Source: Propionibacteriales bacterium
GTDB lineage: Bacteria; Actinomycetota; Actinomycetes; Propionibacteriales; Nocardioidaceae
DNA: 36,686 nt
Direction: 5' to 3'
Assembly (NCBI GenBank): GCA_009377795.1
Contig: WHTJ01000006.1
Coordinates: forward strand, 63,118-99,803
The position numbers and the translations under genes were made by a program. Within the stretch, counting starts at the first letter, position 1. Each line of letters begins with the position of its first letter. The notes under the pieces are model-generated. The model was not told the DNA's origin and did not search any database. It saw nothing but the letters and a program-made list of their open reading frames with translations. Of this stretch, positions 6,680 to 16,205 are shown one piece after another.

Positions 6680-9438
6680 TGGTCGGGCGCGACGGCGAGC
6701 TGCGTCACCTCATGGAGCTCGCAGCGTCCACCCATCCACACATCGCACTCGTCGCGGGGGAGCCGGGAATCGGCAAGACCCGGCTGATCCGCGAACTGCT
6801 GTCCGCTCTCCAGCCCGAGCCGGTCGTGCTGGTCGGCCAGGCGGAGCCCGGGTCGCTCGCCCGTCCGTACGAAGTGCTGCTGGACGCGATCGCCCACCGT
6901 GACGACATCGACCGGGCCCACCTGGAGGCGCTGGTCGACCCGGCCCGCAGCTCGGTGGAACGGCTGCACACCGGCCTGACGATCGTGGACGACGTCGTCG
7001 GCGACCAGTCCGCCGTGATCGTCTTCGAGGACCTCCACTGGGCCGATTCCGAGAGCGCGGCGCTGTTCGAGCGGATCGCCGACCACACCGGCCCGCGACT
7101 GCTCATCGGGACGTACCGGCCGGATGAAGTGACCAGCCGCCACCCGATGGCCGCGCTCCTGGGCCGCCTGGAACGCCGCCACTCGGTCAGTCACCTGGGG
7201 CTGCGACGGCTCGACGAGTCGGAGACCGCCGCGTTGCTAGCGGGCATCACCGGAGCCCCCGCGCCGTATCGGCCCGTGGCCACCCTGCATCAGCGCACCG
7301 GCGGGAATCCGTTCTTCCTCGAGGAGCTGGTGCGCGGACACGAGGGCGAGGACCTCGAGTCGTTCTGCGAGCGCCCGCTGCCATGGAGCCTCGTCGAGGT
7401 CTTGCGCCGGCAGGTCGACGACCTCGATCCCGAGAACCTGGGCATCGTGGAGGCGGCCGCCGTACTCGGCTATCGCGTTCCGTTCGACCTGCTCGCGGCC
7501 GTGACCGGCGCGAGCGAGGAGGAGCTCATCGCCGCGCTGCGGGATCTCGTGACCCGCGGTGTTCTGCTGGAGTCCGGCGAGGACGAGTTCAGCTTCCGGC
7601 ATGCGCTTGTCCAGGAGGCGATCGCGGAGCAGATGCTCGGGAGGCAGCGCCGGCGTATCCACGAGGCCGCGCTCGAGGCGCTACTGGCCGCCGGAGGTTC
7701 GGATCCGGCCCTGGTCGCCCACCATGCGCAGGCGGCCGGACGGTACGACGACGTGGTCGACGCCGCCCGGCGCGGGGCCGAGATCTACCTGTCGATCGGG
7801 TCGCCGTACCAGGCCTTGCAGCTCGCGGAGATGGGACTGGACGAGAACAGCGATGATACGGACCTGCTCTCCGCCGCCGCCCGGTCCGCCTGGCTGGCCG
7901 GCCTGCTCGACGACGCCGTCGGATACGCCCGGCGCTGGCGGGCGAAATGCGTGACGCCGACCGACTGCGCGGAGGCGCTGTACCTACAGATCCGGCTGGC
8001 CTGGGAGGCCGGGGGTGGCTTCGAGTACGTCGAGAACATGTCCGAGCAGACCGAGGAGATGGAGGCGCTCACCCACGAGGTCGAGGCGCTGATCGACGAG
8101 CTGCCACCCGGCGAGGACCAGGCGAGGGCGATGACGGCGGTCGCCCAGTCGGCGATGTTGCGCGACCAGGGCGAGGAGGCGCTTACGTGGGCGGATCGGG
8201 CTCTGACGCTGGCCGATGAGCTCGACCTGCCTCGGATCCGCCTGGCCGCCCTGGTGGAGAAGGGTTACGCGCTCACCGAACACTGGGACACCGCGGACGA
8301 GGGCAGGGGGATCCTGGCCGGCCTCGTCGACGAGGCGGAGAAGCTCGGCGAGTGGGTGCTGGCCGCCCGCGCGCTCAACAACCTGGTGAACGCGGCGCCG
8401 CCGGCGTCACCGACCGATCATGCCGAGATGCTCGAGCGGATGCGCGCTGACGCCGAACGTGCGGGTTTCGAGTCGCTCGCGGTCGCGGCCTACTTCCACG
8501 GGCTGGCCCGGGTCGCGGTTCGGGATGGGGACCTGGACGCCGCGCTCGCGGCGCTGGAGCAGGGGCGCGAGCGCGACCAGACGTACGAGCGACGAGGCCG
8601 CCGATCCGACTTCCACGCCGTTTTCCTCGCTGGTCTGTCTCTGGAGGCCGACGACCTGGATCGGGTCGACGCGATCGTCAACGACCTACGCGTGCTTCCT
8701 GGAGCGTCTGCGCTCACCGTTCCGGCGTTGGCCTTCCATCTCGCCTGCCGGCGCGGTGACCTCGCGGCCGCGGAGCAGACTCTGGACGAGGTTTTCGCCG
8801 CACTCGCTGAACAAGCCTGGCGCAGTGGATCACAGGCGCACGACCTCGTCTCGGCTGCGTTGTTCGCCGGCCTGCCGATGCGCCGGCTGGAGCGGATGAT
8901 CCGGGAGCTGCTGGACGGGGAAGTTCTGGAGCCCTATCGGGTCCTGGTCGGCGCCCAGCTCACCGAGACACAGGGCGACGCGGCCGCCGCCCTGGAGGAA
9001 TATGAGTCGGTGGCGGACGAGACCATCCTCCCGCCGTCCGTGCGTGGTACCGCACGCGTCGGCGCCGCGCGTTGTGCGCTTGTCCTTCGGCGTACCGACT
9101 CAGCCGTCGAGCAGGTCACGTCGGCCGCGACGCTGCTCGCCAGATGGCGCGGCTGGCGGGTCGCCCAGCTGGACCAGGTGCGGGCCCAGCTGGGCATGAC
9201 GCCGACCGACCGCCGTACCGCCGTGAGCGGTACGGCGGCACTCACCAGACGGGAGCGCGAGGTGGCACTTCTGGTGGCGGACGGGCTGACCAATACCGAA
9301 CTCGCGCGGCGGCTCTACATCTCGCCGAAGACCGCCGCGATCCACGTCTCGAACATCCTGCGCAAGCTCGGCGTCAGCTCGCGCACCGAGGTGGGGAACG
9401 CGATCGCCGAGGATTCGCCGGTCTCCGGTGCCGGCTAA
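6676..9438 (+). CDS. LuxR-family transcriptional regulator, LAL type with AAA ATPase domain
   Basis: About 920 residues. The N-terminal AAA_16 domain has Walker [10 protein letters not shown] (about residues 28-36) and Walker [13 protein letters not shown] (about 113-124). A long helical TPR-like middle follows (repeated [15 protein letters not shown] helices). The C-terminal LuxR/GerE HTH is [20 protein letters not shown] then [20 protein letters not shown]. The layout is that of the large ATP-binding LuxR regulators (MalT-like). I chose the ATG at 6676 because it forms an ATGA overlap with the preceding gene; a GTG at 6646 is also in frame. It may activate nearby genes, but the target cannot be read from the sequence. 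It overlaps the convergent ABC lipoprotein gene by 4 bp. Confidence 0.9.
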   Translation: MMVGRDGELRHLMELAASTHPHIALVAGEPGIGKTRLIRELLSALQPEPVVLVGQAEPGSLARPYEVLLDAIAHRDDIDRAHLEALVDPARSSVERLHTGLTIVDDVVGDQSAVIVFEDLHWADSESAALFERIADHTGPRLLIGTYRPDEVTSRHPMAALLGRLERRHSVSHLGLRRLDESETAALLAGITGAPAPYRPVATLHQRTGGNPFFLEELVRGHEGEDLESFCERPLPWSLVEVLRRQVDDLDPENLGIVEAAAVLGYRVPFDLLAAVTGASEEELIAALRDLVTRGVLLESGEDEFSFRHALVQEAIAEQMLGRQRRRIHEAALEALLAAGGSDPALVAHHAQAAGRYDDVVDAARRGAEIYLSIGSPYQALQLAEMGLDENSDDTDLLSAAARSAWLAGLLDDAVGYARRWRAKCVTPTDCAEALYLQIRLAWEAGGGFEYVENMSEQTEEMEALTHEVEALIDELPPGEDQARAMTAVAQSAMLRDQGEEALTWADRALTLADELDLPRIRLAALVEKGYALTEHWDTADEGRGILAGLVDEAEKLGEWVLAARALNNLVNAAPPASPTDHAEMLERMRADAERAGFESLAVAAYFHGLARVAVRDGDLDAALAALEQGRERDQTYERRGRRSDFHAVFLAGLSLEADDLDRVDAIVNDLRVLPGASALTVPALAFHLACRRGDLAAAEQTLDEVFAALAEQAWRSGSQAHDLVSAALFAGLPMRRLERMIRELLDGEVLEPYRVLVGAQLTETQGDAAAALEEYESVADETILPPSVRGTARVGAARCALVLRRTDSAVEQVTSAATLLARWRGWRVAQLDQVRAQLGMTPTDRRTAVSGTAALTRREREVALLVADGLTNTELARRLYISPKTAAIHVSNILRKLGVSSRTEVGNAIAEDSPVSGAG

Positions 9439-10439
9439 GGCTGGTAGACGACATCCTCCATCGGCGGGACCTCGTCGATCAGCTCGAAGTCCACCATGAG
9501 CTCCCCGATACGCTCCACCGACGGCACGTCCACCGGTCCACCCCACGGTGGCAGCTGGACAGCGTCGGCGACCTCTGGGTTCAGGTCAGCCAAGTCGACG
9601 AGGGCAGCGCGGAACTCCTCCGGGTTGTCGGCGACGTGCTCGCCGGCCGCGCTGATGCCGGCGATGAACCGATCGATGACGTCCGGGTTCTGCTCGATGA
9701 ACTCGTCAGAGCTGAAGTAGGACCCGATTGCCATACCAGGCTGAGTTCCGGCGTAGGGCGCGATGATCGGACGCATTCCTTCCTCCAGCCCGATCGACAG
9801 GAACGGTTCGATCACGTGGGCCGCATCGACCTGCCCGTCCTGCAGAGCGGGGATCATGTCCGGGAACTCCATCTCGACGAAGTCGATGTTCTCGTGCTCG
9901 GCGCCGGCGGCTTCTATCGAGCCACGGATGGTGACCTCGGCGATGTTGGCGAGGGTGTTGACGGCCACGGACCGACCGTCCAGGTCAGCGGGGCTCTGGA
10001 TGGGGCTGTCCGCGGGGACCACGACCTGGGAGAAATCGGCGTCGGCGTCTTCCGCAGCGAACGTGCCGGCGCTGACCATCTTGAGCTCCAGGCCCTGGCT
10101 GCGGGCCAGCAGCACCGACACGACGTTGGAGCCGGCGATCTCGAAGTCGCCAGACTCCACCCCGGGGATGTTCGCCGCACCGCCCGGGTTGGCCTCGACC
10201 GCGACGTCGAGGCCCTGCTCTTCCATGAAACCCTGGTCGACGGCGAACTGCAGGAACGCCGACGGTATGCCGAGAATGTCGCCGACGGTCAGACTGACGT
10301 TCTCCGTCTCCTCGACACCACCCTCGGCACCGTCCTCGCCGCCGCCCTCGTCGTCGGCGCAGCTCGCGGCTACCAACCCGAGTGCCATGACCGCGGCAGC
10401 GGCCCGTAACGCCTTATGCCTGACCCATCCGTTCCTCAT
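9435..10439 (-). CDS. ABC transporter substrate-binding lipoprotein (NMT1/SsuA/TauA-like)
   Basis: 334 residues from ATG 10439. A lipoprotein signal peptide ends at Cys27 (LVAASC). The acidic Gly-rich linker is followed by a type-II periplasmic-binding fold: [35 protein letters not shown], then [20 protein letters not shown] and [20 protein letters not shown]. These are hallmarks of the NMT1/THI5-like family that feeds SsuABC/TauABC-type importers for sulfonates, aromatic acids, nitrate or pyrimidine precursors. It is the last gene of the operon, overlapping the ATPase gene end by 26 bp. The ligand is unknown; the divergent IclR and ACMSD-like genes suggest a small carboxylate or aromatic compound. 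Confidence 0.9.
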   Translation of the reverse strand: MRNGWVRHKALRAAAAVMALGLVAASCADDEGGGEDGAEGGVEETENVSLTVGDILGIPSAFLQFAVDQGFMEEQGLDVAVEANPGGAANIPGVESGDFEIAGSNVVSVLLARSQGLELKMVSAGTFAAEDADADFSQVVVPADSPIQSPADLDGRSVAVNTLANIAEVTIRGSIEAAGAEHENIDFVEMEFPDMIPALQDGQVDAAHVIEPFLSIGLEEGMRPIIAPYAGTQPGMAIGSYFSSDEFIEQNPDVIDRFIAGISAAGEHVADNPEEFRAALVDLADLNPEVADAVQLPPWGGPVDVPSVERIGELMVDFELIDEVPPMEDVVYQP

Positions 10440-11226
10440 CGCTCCTGCTCCTCCTTGCGTGCTTGATGGTTCGCATAACTTCGGTGCGAAGCTTGGTGAA
10501 CTCGGTGAGTTCTTTGGTCGTGATCTGGTCGCGTGGGCGTGGCAGCTCGACGGGCACCTCCATCTGCACGGTCGACGGGCGGTCGTTGAGGACGAACACC
10601 CGGTCGGCGAGGTAGACTGACTCGTCGATGTCATGAGTGACGAACACCGTCGTCACGCCGTACCGTGCCCAGACGTCAAGCAGAAGGTCCTCCAGGTCGC
10701 TGCGGGTCTGCGCGTCCACCGAGGCGAACGGCTCATCCATCAGCAGGATCTCCGGCTCGTACGCGAGCGCGCGGGCGATGGCCACGCGTTGCTGCATGCC
10801 ACCCGACAGCTGCCACGGATAGTGGCGGGCGAACTCGCCGAGCCCCACTACCCGCAATGTCTCCTCGGCGAGCGCCGCTCTGCGATCGGCGCTGACACCC
10901 TTGTGCCGCAGCGGGAACGTGATGTTGTTCTCCACCCTCAGCCACGGCAGCATCGAGTTGCTGTAGTCCTGGAAGACGAACGCCATGTTCGGCGGGGGTC
11001 GGCGTACCGGCTCCCCGTTCAACTGCACCTCGCCGGCGGTCGGGCTGAGCAGGCCCGCGAGACACTTCAGCAGGGTCGTCTTCCCGCACCCCGACGGCCC
11101 GACCACACAGACGAACTCACCCGAGGCCACGCGGAACGAGACGTCGGCGATCGCGTCGGTAGTGCCGTTCCGTGACTGGTAAGACTTGGCCAGCGAGGTG
11201 ACTTCGAGCATGGCGCGTCCGCTCAT
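10414..11226 (-). CDS. ABC transporter ATP-binding protein (SsuB/TauB-like)
   Basis: 270 residues from the ATG at 11226. All ABC motifs are present: Walker A GPSGCGKTT (43-51), Q-loop VFQDYSN (Gln86), signature LSGGMQQRVAIARAL (140-154), Walker B ILLMDEPFASVDAQT, and the switch His in VFVTHDI (about 198). The short length and the DVWARYGVTTVFVTHDIDES region are typical of the nitrate/sulfonate/taurine importer class. Its start overlaps the permease stop as ATGA, and its end overlaps the lipoprotein start. It energises uptake through the two permeases upstream in the operon. Confidence 0.93.
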   Translation of the reverse strand: MSGRAMLEVTSLAKSYQSRNGTTDAIADVSFRVASGEFVCVVGPSGCGKTTLLKCLAGLLSPTAGEVQLNGEPVRRPPPNMAFVFQDYSNSMLPWLRVENNITFPLRHKGVSADRRAALAEETLRVVGLGEFARHYPWQLSGGMQQRVAIARALAYEPEILLMDEPFASVDAQTRSDLEDLLLDVWARYGVTTVFVTHDIDESVYLADRVFVLNDRPSTVQMEVPVELPRPRDQITTKELTEFTKLRTEVMRTIKHARRSRSDEERMGQA

Positions 11227-11993
11227 CGTGCCGGTCCCTTCGACTCCCGGTGCCAGCGCAGCACACTTCGCTCGGCGCGTACGAACAGGAAGTTGGCGAC
11301 GTAACCGATGATGCCGAGCAGAACGATCCCGGCCCACATGTCACTGATCGCGAACCGGCGCTGGGACTCCAGGACGAAGTAGCCGAGGCCGTTGCGGCTG
11401 GCCACCATCTCGCTGACGACCATCAGAATGATGGCGATGGAGAGGCTGGTGCGCATCCCGGTGACCACTCGGGGCAGCGCGGCCGGGACCACGATCTCGC
11501 GTATGCGCCCCCACCGGCCCACGTTGTACGCGCGTGCCATCTCCAGCATCTCCGGGTCGACGCCGCGCACTCCGTCGATGGTGTTCAGCAGGACCGGCCA
11601 GATCGCACCGATCACGATGATGAAGATCTTCATCGTGTCACCGACGCCGAACACGAGCATGCCGAACGGGATCAGTGCGACCGCCGGCAGTGCCCGCAGG
11701 AACTCGGCGAACGGTTGAACCGCCTGCTGGACCAGCCGGAACGCCCCCAGCACCAGGCCGATGCTCACGCCCAGCACCACCAACAGGACGTACCCGATCG
11801 CGAGCCGGCGCAGGCTCGGGAGGGCGTCCTGAACGAACCGGTCGGAGAGCCACAGCTCGACGAAACGTTCGCCGATGCCATCCAGCGGGGGGAAGTAGAA
11901 CGACTCCTTCGCGCCGGCCCAGGCGGCGTACATGGCAAGCAAGATCAGTGGTACGGCGATCTCCAGCGCCAGGAGTAGCCCGCGACGGGTCAT
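11223..11993 (-). CDS. ABC transporter permease (SsuC/TauC-like)
   Basis: 256 residues with about six membrane segments, including LLLALEIAVPLILLAMYAAW, YVLLVVLGVSIGLVLGAF and MWAGIVLLGIIGYVANFLFV. The EAA-type cytoplasmic loop that docks on the ATPase is seen at EMARAYNVGRWGRIREIVVP then AALPRVVTGMRTSLSIA. It is one of two permeases in the operon and probably pairs with the other as a heterodimer. The stop overlaps the ATPase start by 4 bp; 1 bp separates it from the upstream permease gene. Confidence 0.92.
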   Translation of the reverse strand: MTRRGLLLALEIAVPLILLAMYAAWAGAKESFYFPPLDGIGERFVELWLSDRFVQDALPSLRRLAIGYVLLVVLGVSIGLVLGAFRLVQQAVQPFAEFLRALPAVALIPFGMLVFGVGDTMKIFIIVIGAIWPVLLNTIDGVRGVDPEMLEMARAYNVGRWGRIREIVVPAALPRVVTGMRTSLSIAIILMVVSEMVASRNGLGYFVLESQRRFAISDMWAGIVLLGIIGYVANFLFVRAERSVLRWHRESKGPAR

Positions 11994-11994
11994 G

Positions 11995-12807
11995 TCACAC
12001 CACGGCCTTCTCCCGCTGCGCGGGGTGCCAGTGCAGCGCCCTGGCCTCCGCAGCCTGGAAGGCGGTGTTCAGCAGCCAGCCCAGGGTGCCGGTCACGGCG
12101 ATGAACGCGTACATCGTGGGAATCTGGGCGGCCGTATGGGCAGCCGCGATCGCTTGGCCGAGACCAGGCGCGCCGACGACGAGCTCGGAGGTGACGGCCA
12201 GGATCAGGGCGATCGCCGACGAGATGCGTAGACCGGTCGCGACGTAGGGGAGCGTACTGGGGAGGATCACCCGCATGAACCGGCTGACCGGTCCCAGCCC
12301 GTAGGCCCGGGCGGTCTCCTTCACGCCGGGGCTGATGTCTTGTACGCCGTAGATGGCCTGGAACAGGATCGGCCAGAACGAGGCGAACGCGACCAGGAAG
12401 ACCTTCATGCTCGATCCGATGCCGAAGATCAACACAGCGGCCGGGAGTAGCGCGACCGAAGGGATCGGGCGCAGGAACTCGATCACCACCCGAAGCGCTC
12501 GATAGATCGCTTCGACCGAGCCGACCAGCATCCCCAGTGGTATGGCGAGTACGGCTGCGACGGCCAGCCCGACACCCCAGCCCCACAGGGTGCGGCCGAT
12601 CTCACTCCACAGGTCACCGGTGGGGAGGAGGTCGGCCACAGCGCCGAGGACCACCGTCACCGGCGGAAACCAACGGGACGGCAACAGCTCGAAACGGGCG
12701 ACCAGTTCGAGCGCCGTCATCACGAGGAGCACACCGACCAGGCCGACCCAGAACGAAGTGCCTGGCCAGGGGTTGGTGTCCCGTCCGTCTCTGGCAACCT
12801 TCGCCAC
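11995..12807 (-). CDS. ABC transporter permease (SsuC/TauC-like), first gene of operon
   Basis: 270 residues from a GTG at 12807 with GAGG upstream. Membrane segments include FWVGLVGVLLVMTALELVA, GWGVGLAVAAVLAIPLGML and SVALLPAAVLIFGIGSSM. The EAA-loop is ETARAYGLGPVSRFMRVILP followed by STLPYVATGLRISSAIALIL. It is the first gene of the four-gene importer operon and is divergent from the IclR gene. Two non-identical permeases are unusual for the SsuABC type, where one subunit normally forms a homodimer, so a heterodimeric channel is likely here. Confidence 0.92.
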   Translation of the reverse strand: MAKVARDGRDTNPWPGTSFWVGLVGVLLVMTALELVARFELLPSRWFPPVTVVLGAVADLLPTGDLWSEIGRTLWGWGVGLAVAAVLAIPLGMLVGSVEAIYRALRVVIEFLRPIPSVALLPAAVLIFGIGSSMKVFLVAFASFWPILFQAIYGVQDISPGVKETARAYGLGPVSRFMRVILPSTLPYVATGLRISSAIALILAVTSELVVGAPGLGQAIAAAHTAAQIPTMYAFIAVTGTLGWLLNTAFQAAEARALHWHPAQREKAVV

Positions 12808-12861
12808 CGCGGCACCTCACGGGAACTCTTCGTCCTAGAAGATTCTTTTTGCCCGGGCTTG

Positions 12862-12912
12862 GTGTTCTGTACTGCGGGACAATCTTGACGATGTAGTCTA
12901 TGTGCGGAACAA
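12862..12912. promoter_or_regulatory. Candidate IclR operator between importer and IclR genes
   Basis: A 21-bp imperfect palindrome, GTGTTCTGTA-C-TGCGGGACAA, lies at 12862-12882. A third half-site TGCGGAACAA follows at 12903-12912, 30 bp downstream in the same orientation. The half-site TGCGG(A/G)ACAA thus occurs three times in 51 bp of the 144-bp divergent promoter region. IclR proteins typically bind such repeated palindromic sites. One protein could therefore control both directions. Confidence 0.55.
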
Positions 12913-12951
12913 GGATGCGTCAAACGGTCGAGGAGTCCCTCGGAGGGAGCC

Positions 12952-13734
12952 ATGGGTGACGTCGCGCTCCACACGCCGGACGCGCCGGGCTATCCCGTAC
13001 GCTCGGTCGGCAAGGCGCTGGAGATCCTCTTGATGCTGCGCGATCGCGAGACGATCGGGATCGCCGAGGCCAGTCGCGAGCTGGGCATTGCTCGCTCGAC
13101 AGCCCATCGGCTGCTGAGCATGCTGGAGCATTACCGTTTCGCACAGCGGGACACGAAGTCACGGGGCTATCGGTCGGGCCCGGCTCTGGTCAGCCTCGGT
13201 CTGGCGGCCGTGGTGCGCATGGATATCCGCCGTCTCGCTCGCCCGCACATGGAACGGTTGGCCCACGAGATCGAGGAGACCGTGACACTCATGTGCCTCG
13301 AGGGCGCGGACGTCCGCTTCCTTGACTCGGTCGAAAGCCCGCGTCCGGTCCGGGTCGCCGGACGGACCGGTCTTCTCCGTCCCGCCCATTGCACGTCGGC
13401 CGGCAAGGCGATTCTGGCCGACCTGCCTTCCGAGCAACTCGAGAAGTTGTATCCGGATGAACCGCTACGAACGCTCACCGAGCGCTCGATCGGCAGCCGC
13501 CGAAGGCTCCTCACCGTCCTCGAGGAAGTACGCCGGGCCGGCTACGCCACCAACCTCGGCGAGAGCGACGCCGGCTTGGTGGGTATCGGCGTAGCGATCC
13601 CCAACCTGGCCGGTTCACCATCCGCCGGCATAGGCATCGCGGCTCCCGAGTCGCGGCTCGCACCGGAGCAGATTCGAGAGATCGCGGACGCCGCGCTGCG
13701 GACCGCCAACGCCATCGCGAACACATTCGAGTGA
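12952..13734 (+). CDS. IclR-family transcriptional regulator
   Basis: 260 residues, the normal IclR size, with GGAGGGAG before the ATG. The N-terminal winged HTH is VRSVGKALEILLMLRDRETI followed by IAEASRELGIARSTAHRLLS (about residues 16-60). The C-terminal effector domain has the family pattern SVESPRPVRVAGRTGLLRPA, HCTSAGKAILADLP and GYATNLGESDAGLVGIGVAI. It is divergent from the ABC importer and 15 bp upstream of the amidohydrolase, so it most likely senses the imported compound or its product and controls both units. The ligand is unknown. Confidence 0.93.
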   Translation: MGDVALHTPDAPGYPVRSVGKALEILLMLRDRETIGIAEASRELGIARSTAHRLLSMLEHYRFAQRDTKSRGYRSGPALVSLGLAAVVRMDIRRLARPHMERLAHEIEETVTLMCLEGADVRFLDSVESPRPVRVAGRTGLLRPAHCTSAGKAILADLPSEQLEKLYPDEPLRTLTERSIGSRRRLLTVLEEVRRAGYATNLGESDAGLVGIGVAIPNLAGSPSAGIGIAAPESRLAPEQIREIADAALRTANAIANTFE

Positions 13735-13749
13735 GGAAGGGCGCTACGT

Positions 13750-14763
13750 ATGTTGAAGATCGACACGTTCAACCACATCTTTCCTGTTGAGTATTTCGAA
13801 AAGATGAACGACGTGGCTCCCGGGTTGGAGGACATCGGCAAGCGTGTTCGCAACATACCCGTGCTGGTCGATGTCGACGCTCGGCTTCGGATGATGGAGG
13901 AGTTCGGGGACGAGTACGTGCAGGTGTTGACGCTCTCCTCGCCACCTATCGAGCGGGTCGCTGGCCCAGGGACCAGCCCGGAGCTGGCCACCGTGGCGAA
14001 CGACGGGATGGCCCGGCTGGTTGCCGAGCAGGACAAGTTCGTGGGGTTCGTGGCTTCTCTGCCCATGAACAATCCCGACGCCAGCGTGACCGAAGCCAAG
14101 CGAGCCATCGACCAGCTCGGCGCGACCGGCGTGCAGGTGTTCACGAACGTCAACGGCCGTGCGCTCGACCACCCGGATTTCCTTCCGATCTTCGAGTTGA
14201 TGGCGGCCTACGACCTTCCGATCTGGGTTCATCCAGCGCGTGGCGCAGAGATGCCCGACTACCTCGATGAAGATGAATCCAAGTACGAGATCTGGTGGAC
14301 ATTCGGCTGGCCATATGAGACCAGCGCGATGATGGCCCGACTCGTCTTCGGCGGATACTTCGACCGTTTCCCCGACCTCAAGATAATCACCCATCACCTG
14401 GGGGGCATGGCACCCTACTTCGAGGGCCGCATAGGGCCCGGTATGGACCAACTCGGCGCCCGAACGAGCGACCAGGACTTGAGCCTGATTCTGGATCGGC
14501 TGGAGAAGCGTCCATTCGACTACTTCAAGCAGTTCTACGGCGACACCGCCGTCTTCGGCTCGGCCGCCGCCACCCGTTGCGGGCTCGAGTTCTTCGGGCA
14601 GGACAACGTGCTGTTTGCCTCCGACTGCCCGTTCGACCCGGAGAAGGGACCGGGCTACATCAGAGAGACGATCCGGGTGCTCGATGACCTCGATGTCTCC
14701 GACGACCTGAGGACCCAGATCTACGAGGGCAACGCCCGGCGGATGCTGCGGCTGCAGCTATGA
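13750..14763 (+). CDS. ACMSD-like amidohydrolase/decarboxylase (Amidohydro_2, COG2159)
   Basis: 337 residues with GAGGAAGG before the ATG. The fold is the TIM barrel of the aminocarboxymuconate-semialdehyde decarboxylase and resorcylate/carboxyvanillate decarboxylase group. Visible metal-site residues are His9 (FNHIFP), His161 (IWVHPARG), His215/216 (IITHHLGG) and Asp292 (FASDCPFDP). The usual DxHxH start is DTFNH, so the first metal-binding His is Phe7. It is cotranscribed with the IclR gene and divergent from an importer, which suggests that it processes the imported acid, either by non-oxidative decarboxylation or hydrolysis. The substrate cannot be read from the sequence. Confidence 0.87.
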   Translation: MLKIDTFNHIFPVEYFEKMNDVAPGLEDIGKRVRNIPVLVDVDARLRMMEEFGDEYVQVLTLSSPPIERVAGPGTSPELATVANDGMARLVAEQDKFVGFVASLPMNNPDASVTEAKRAIDQLGATGVQVFTNVNGRALDHPDFLPIFELMAAYDLPIWVHPARGAEMPDYLDEDESKYEIWWTFGWPYETSAMMARLVFGGYFDRFPDLKIITHHLGGMAPYFEGRIGPGMDQLGARTSDQDLSLILDRLEKRPFDYFKQFYGDTAVFGSAAATRCGLEFFGQDNVLFASDCPFDPEKGPGYIRETIRVLDDLDVSDDLRTQIYEGNARRMLRLQL

Positions 14764-14812
14764 CGGTTCGCCCGGGCGCCGCGCAGTAGGACAGCGGATT
14801 GGGAGACGCGGC

Positions 14813-15067
14813 CTAGGTCTTCCGGGAGCCCGAGGCGCCCTCGGCGACCCCGATGAGCAGCAGGGCCGCGATGACGGCGACGACGAAACCCAGCACGTTG
14901 AGCTCGAAGATGCCGCCGGTTCCCAGAATGTTCGCCACGCCTCCGCCGATCACCGACCCCACCAGCCCGAGCAGGAGTGTCATGAGCAGGCTCAGATTCT
15001 GCTTGCCGGGCTTCACGAGGCGCGCCAGAGCGCCGATGATGAGTCCGGCGACGATGAATCCGATCAT
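14813..15067 (-). CDS. GlsB/YeaQ/YmgE-family stress-response membrane protein
   Basis: 84 residues, three hydrophobic segments (MIGFIVAGLIIGALARLV, LLMTLLLGLVGSVIGGGVAN, and VLGFVVAVIAALLLIGVAEG). The PGKQN loop after the first segment and the glycine-rich second segment are characteristic of the transglycosylase-associated (GlsB/YmgE) family, small inner-membrane proteins induced by general stress. AGGAGA precedes the ATG. It stands alone, converging on the amidohydrolase gene. Confidence 0.9.
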   Translation of the reverse strand: MIGFIVAGLIIGALARLVKPGKQNLSLLMTLLLGLVGSVIGGGVANILGTGGIFELNVLGFVVAVIAALLLIGVAEGASGSRKT

Positions 15068-15130
15068 GATCGCTTCTCCTGACGTCGAGGGCTCATGCCG
15101 TTGTCACCGACGACGATACAACGACCAAAC

Positions 15131-15161
15131 GCTGGTCACGCCGACGGCTGGTCACGCCGAC
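15131..15161. repeat. 15-bp tandem duplication at the end of the SDR gene
   Basis: GCTGGTCACGCCGAC occurs at 15131-15145 and again at 15147-15161, separated by one base. The right copy covers the stop codon of the SDR gene. This looks like a recent slippage or duplication that left the stop intact. Confidence 0.6.
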
Positions 15162-15970
15162 CGCAGGGTCGAGGTCACGAGCTCGTCGCTCAGCCTGCGC
15201 AGCCGGGCCCGGGCCTGTTCGTCGTACGCCGTTCGGTCCGGCCGCGCCTCGCGCCGTCCGTCGAAGAACCGCCCGGTGACGGCGGCGAGCGCCTCGTCGG
15301 TGACGAGCCGCAACGTGGCCGCGCCGCCTTCCTCGACGGTGCTCATGGGCGCGGCGCCGTGCTCGAACACCATGGAGGTGTTCATGAACGTCGCCGGGTG
15401 CAACGCGTTCACCGTGACGCCCCGGTCGCGTAGCTCGTGCGCGAGATCGAGGGTGAACATGACCTGGGCCAGCTTGCTGCGCCGGTAGGCCGTGATGCCG
15501 TCGTACGACGCCTCGAGCATCGGATCGTCGAAGTCCAGCGGCTGTTGCCCGATCGAGGACACGTTGACGATCCGGGCGGGCGCCGACTCGACCAGCAGGG
15601 GGAGCAGGCGGCGGGTCAGGCGGTAACCCGCGAGGTAGTTGACCGCGAGCCGCAGCTCGATCCCGTCGCCGGACAGCTCCCGCTCCCCACCGGGCGGTCC
15701 GAACCCGACCCCCGCGTTGTTGACCAGCACGTCGAGCCTCGGGACCCGTTCGAGCAGCTCGTCGGCCATCGCGTCGACGTCCCGCAGTCGAGCGAGGTCG
15801 GCCCGGACGGTCTCGACGCCCAGGTCGTCCCGCAACCGGCCGAGCTTGCTCGGGTTGCGGCCGTGCGCGACCACGCTCGCGCCGCCGGCAGTCAGCTCGC
15901 CGGTGAGGTACCGGCCGAGACCGTCGGTCGCACCCGTGACCAGAACGACCTGGCCGGTTCGACTGTTCAT
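15152..15970 (-). CDS. Short-chain dehydrogenase/reductase
   Basis: 272 residues from ATG 15970. The NAD(P)-binding TGATDGLGRYL, the NNAG motif (DVLVNNAGVGFG), the catalytic Ser region (IVNVSSIGQQ) and the YxxxK active site (YRRSK) are all present. The end, HPATFMNTSMVFEHGAAPMS, resembles the retinol-dehydrogenase-like, WW-domain-oxidoreductase-type SDRs. It is divergent from the LLM flavin oxidoreductase across a 235-bp region in which I see no clear operator. Substrate unknown. Confidence 0.92.
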   Translation of the reverse strand: MNSRTGQVVLVTGATDGLGRYLTGELTAGGASVVAHGRNPSKLGRLRDDLGVETVRADLARLRDVDAMADELLERVPRLDVLVNNAGVGFGPPGGERELSGDGIELRLAVNYLAGYRLTRRLLPLLVESAPARIVNVSSIGQQPLDFDDPMLEASYDGITAYRRSKLAQVMFTLDLAHELRDRGVTVNALHPATFMNTSMVFEHGAAPMSTVEEGGAATLRLVTDEALAAVTGRFFDGRREARPDRTAYDEQARARLRRLSDELVTSTLRSA

Positions 15971-16205
15971 CGTGGACAACGGTATGAGTAAGGGCGCGCT
16001 CGAAGCCAGCCGCGCCGAATGGCGGACGTAATGACAGAGCACGCAGCCGGTTGGACGCCCTCGACGGGTGCGCTGCCGGACCTCGAAGGGCGTGCGGCGG
16101 AGGCCGCCCAGCGGTAGCCGCCTTTGGTGGGTTGTCGGTCGCGTCCGGCATCCTGTCGGCAGGTCTGGATCAGCGGTCCGGATCACCGGCCGAAAGGGGA
16201 TGCAG

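Noticed and set aside
12931-12945. AGTCCCTC near the IclR start as another DosR half-box
   Set aside because: No matching second half at the right distance; it overlaps the ribosome binding region.
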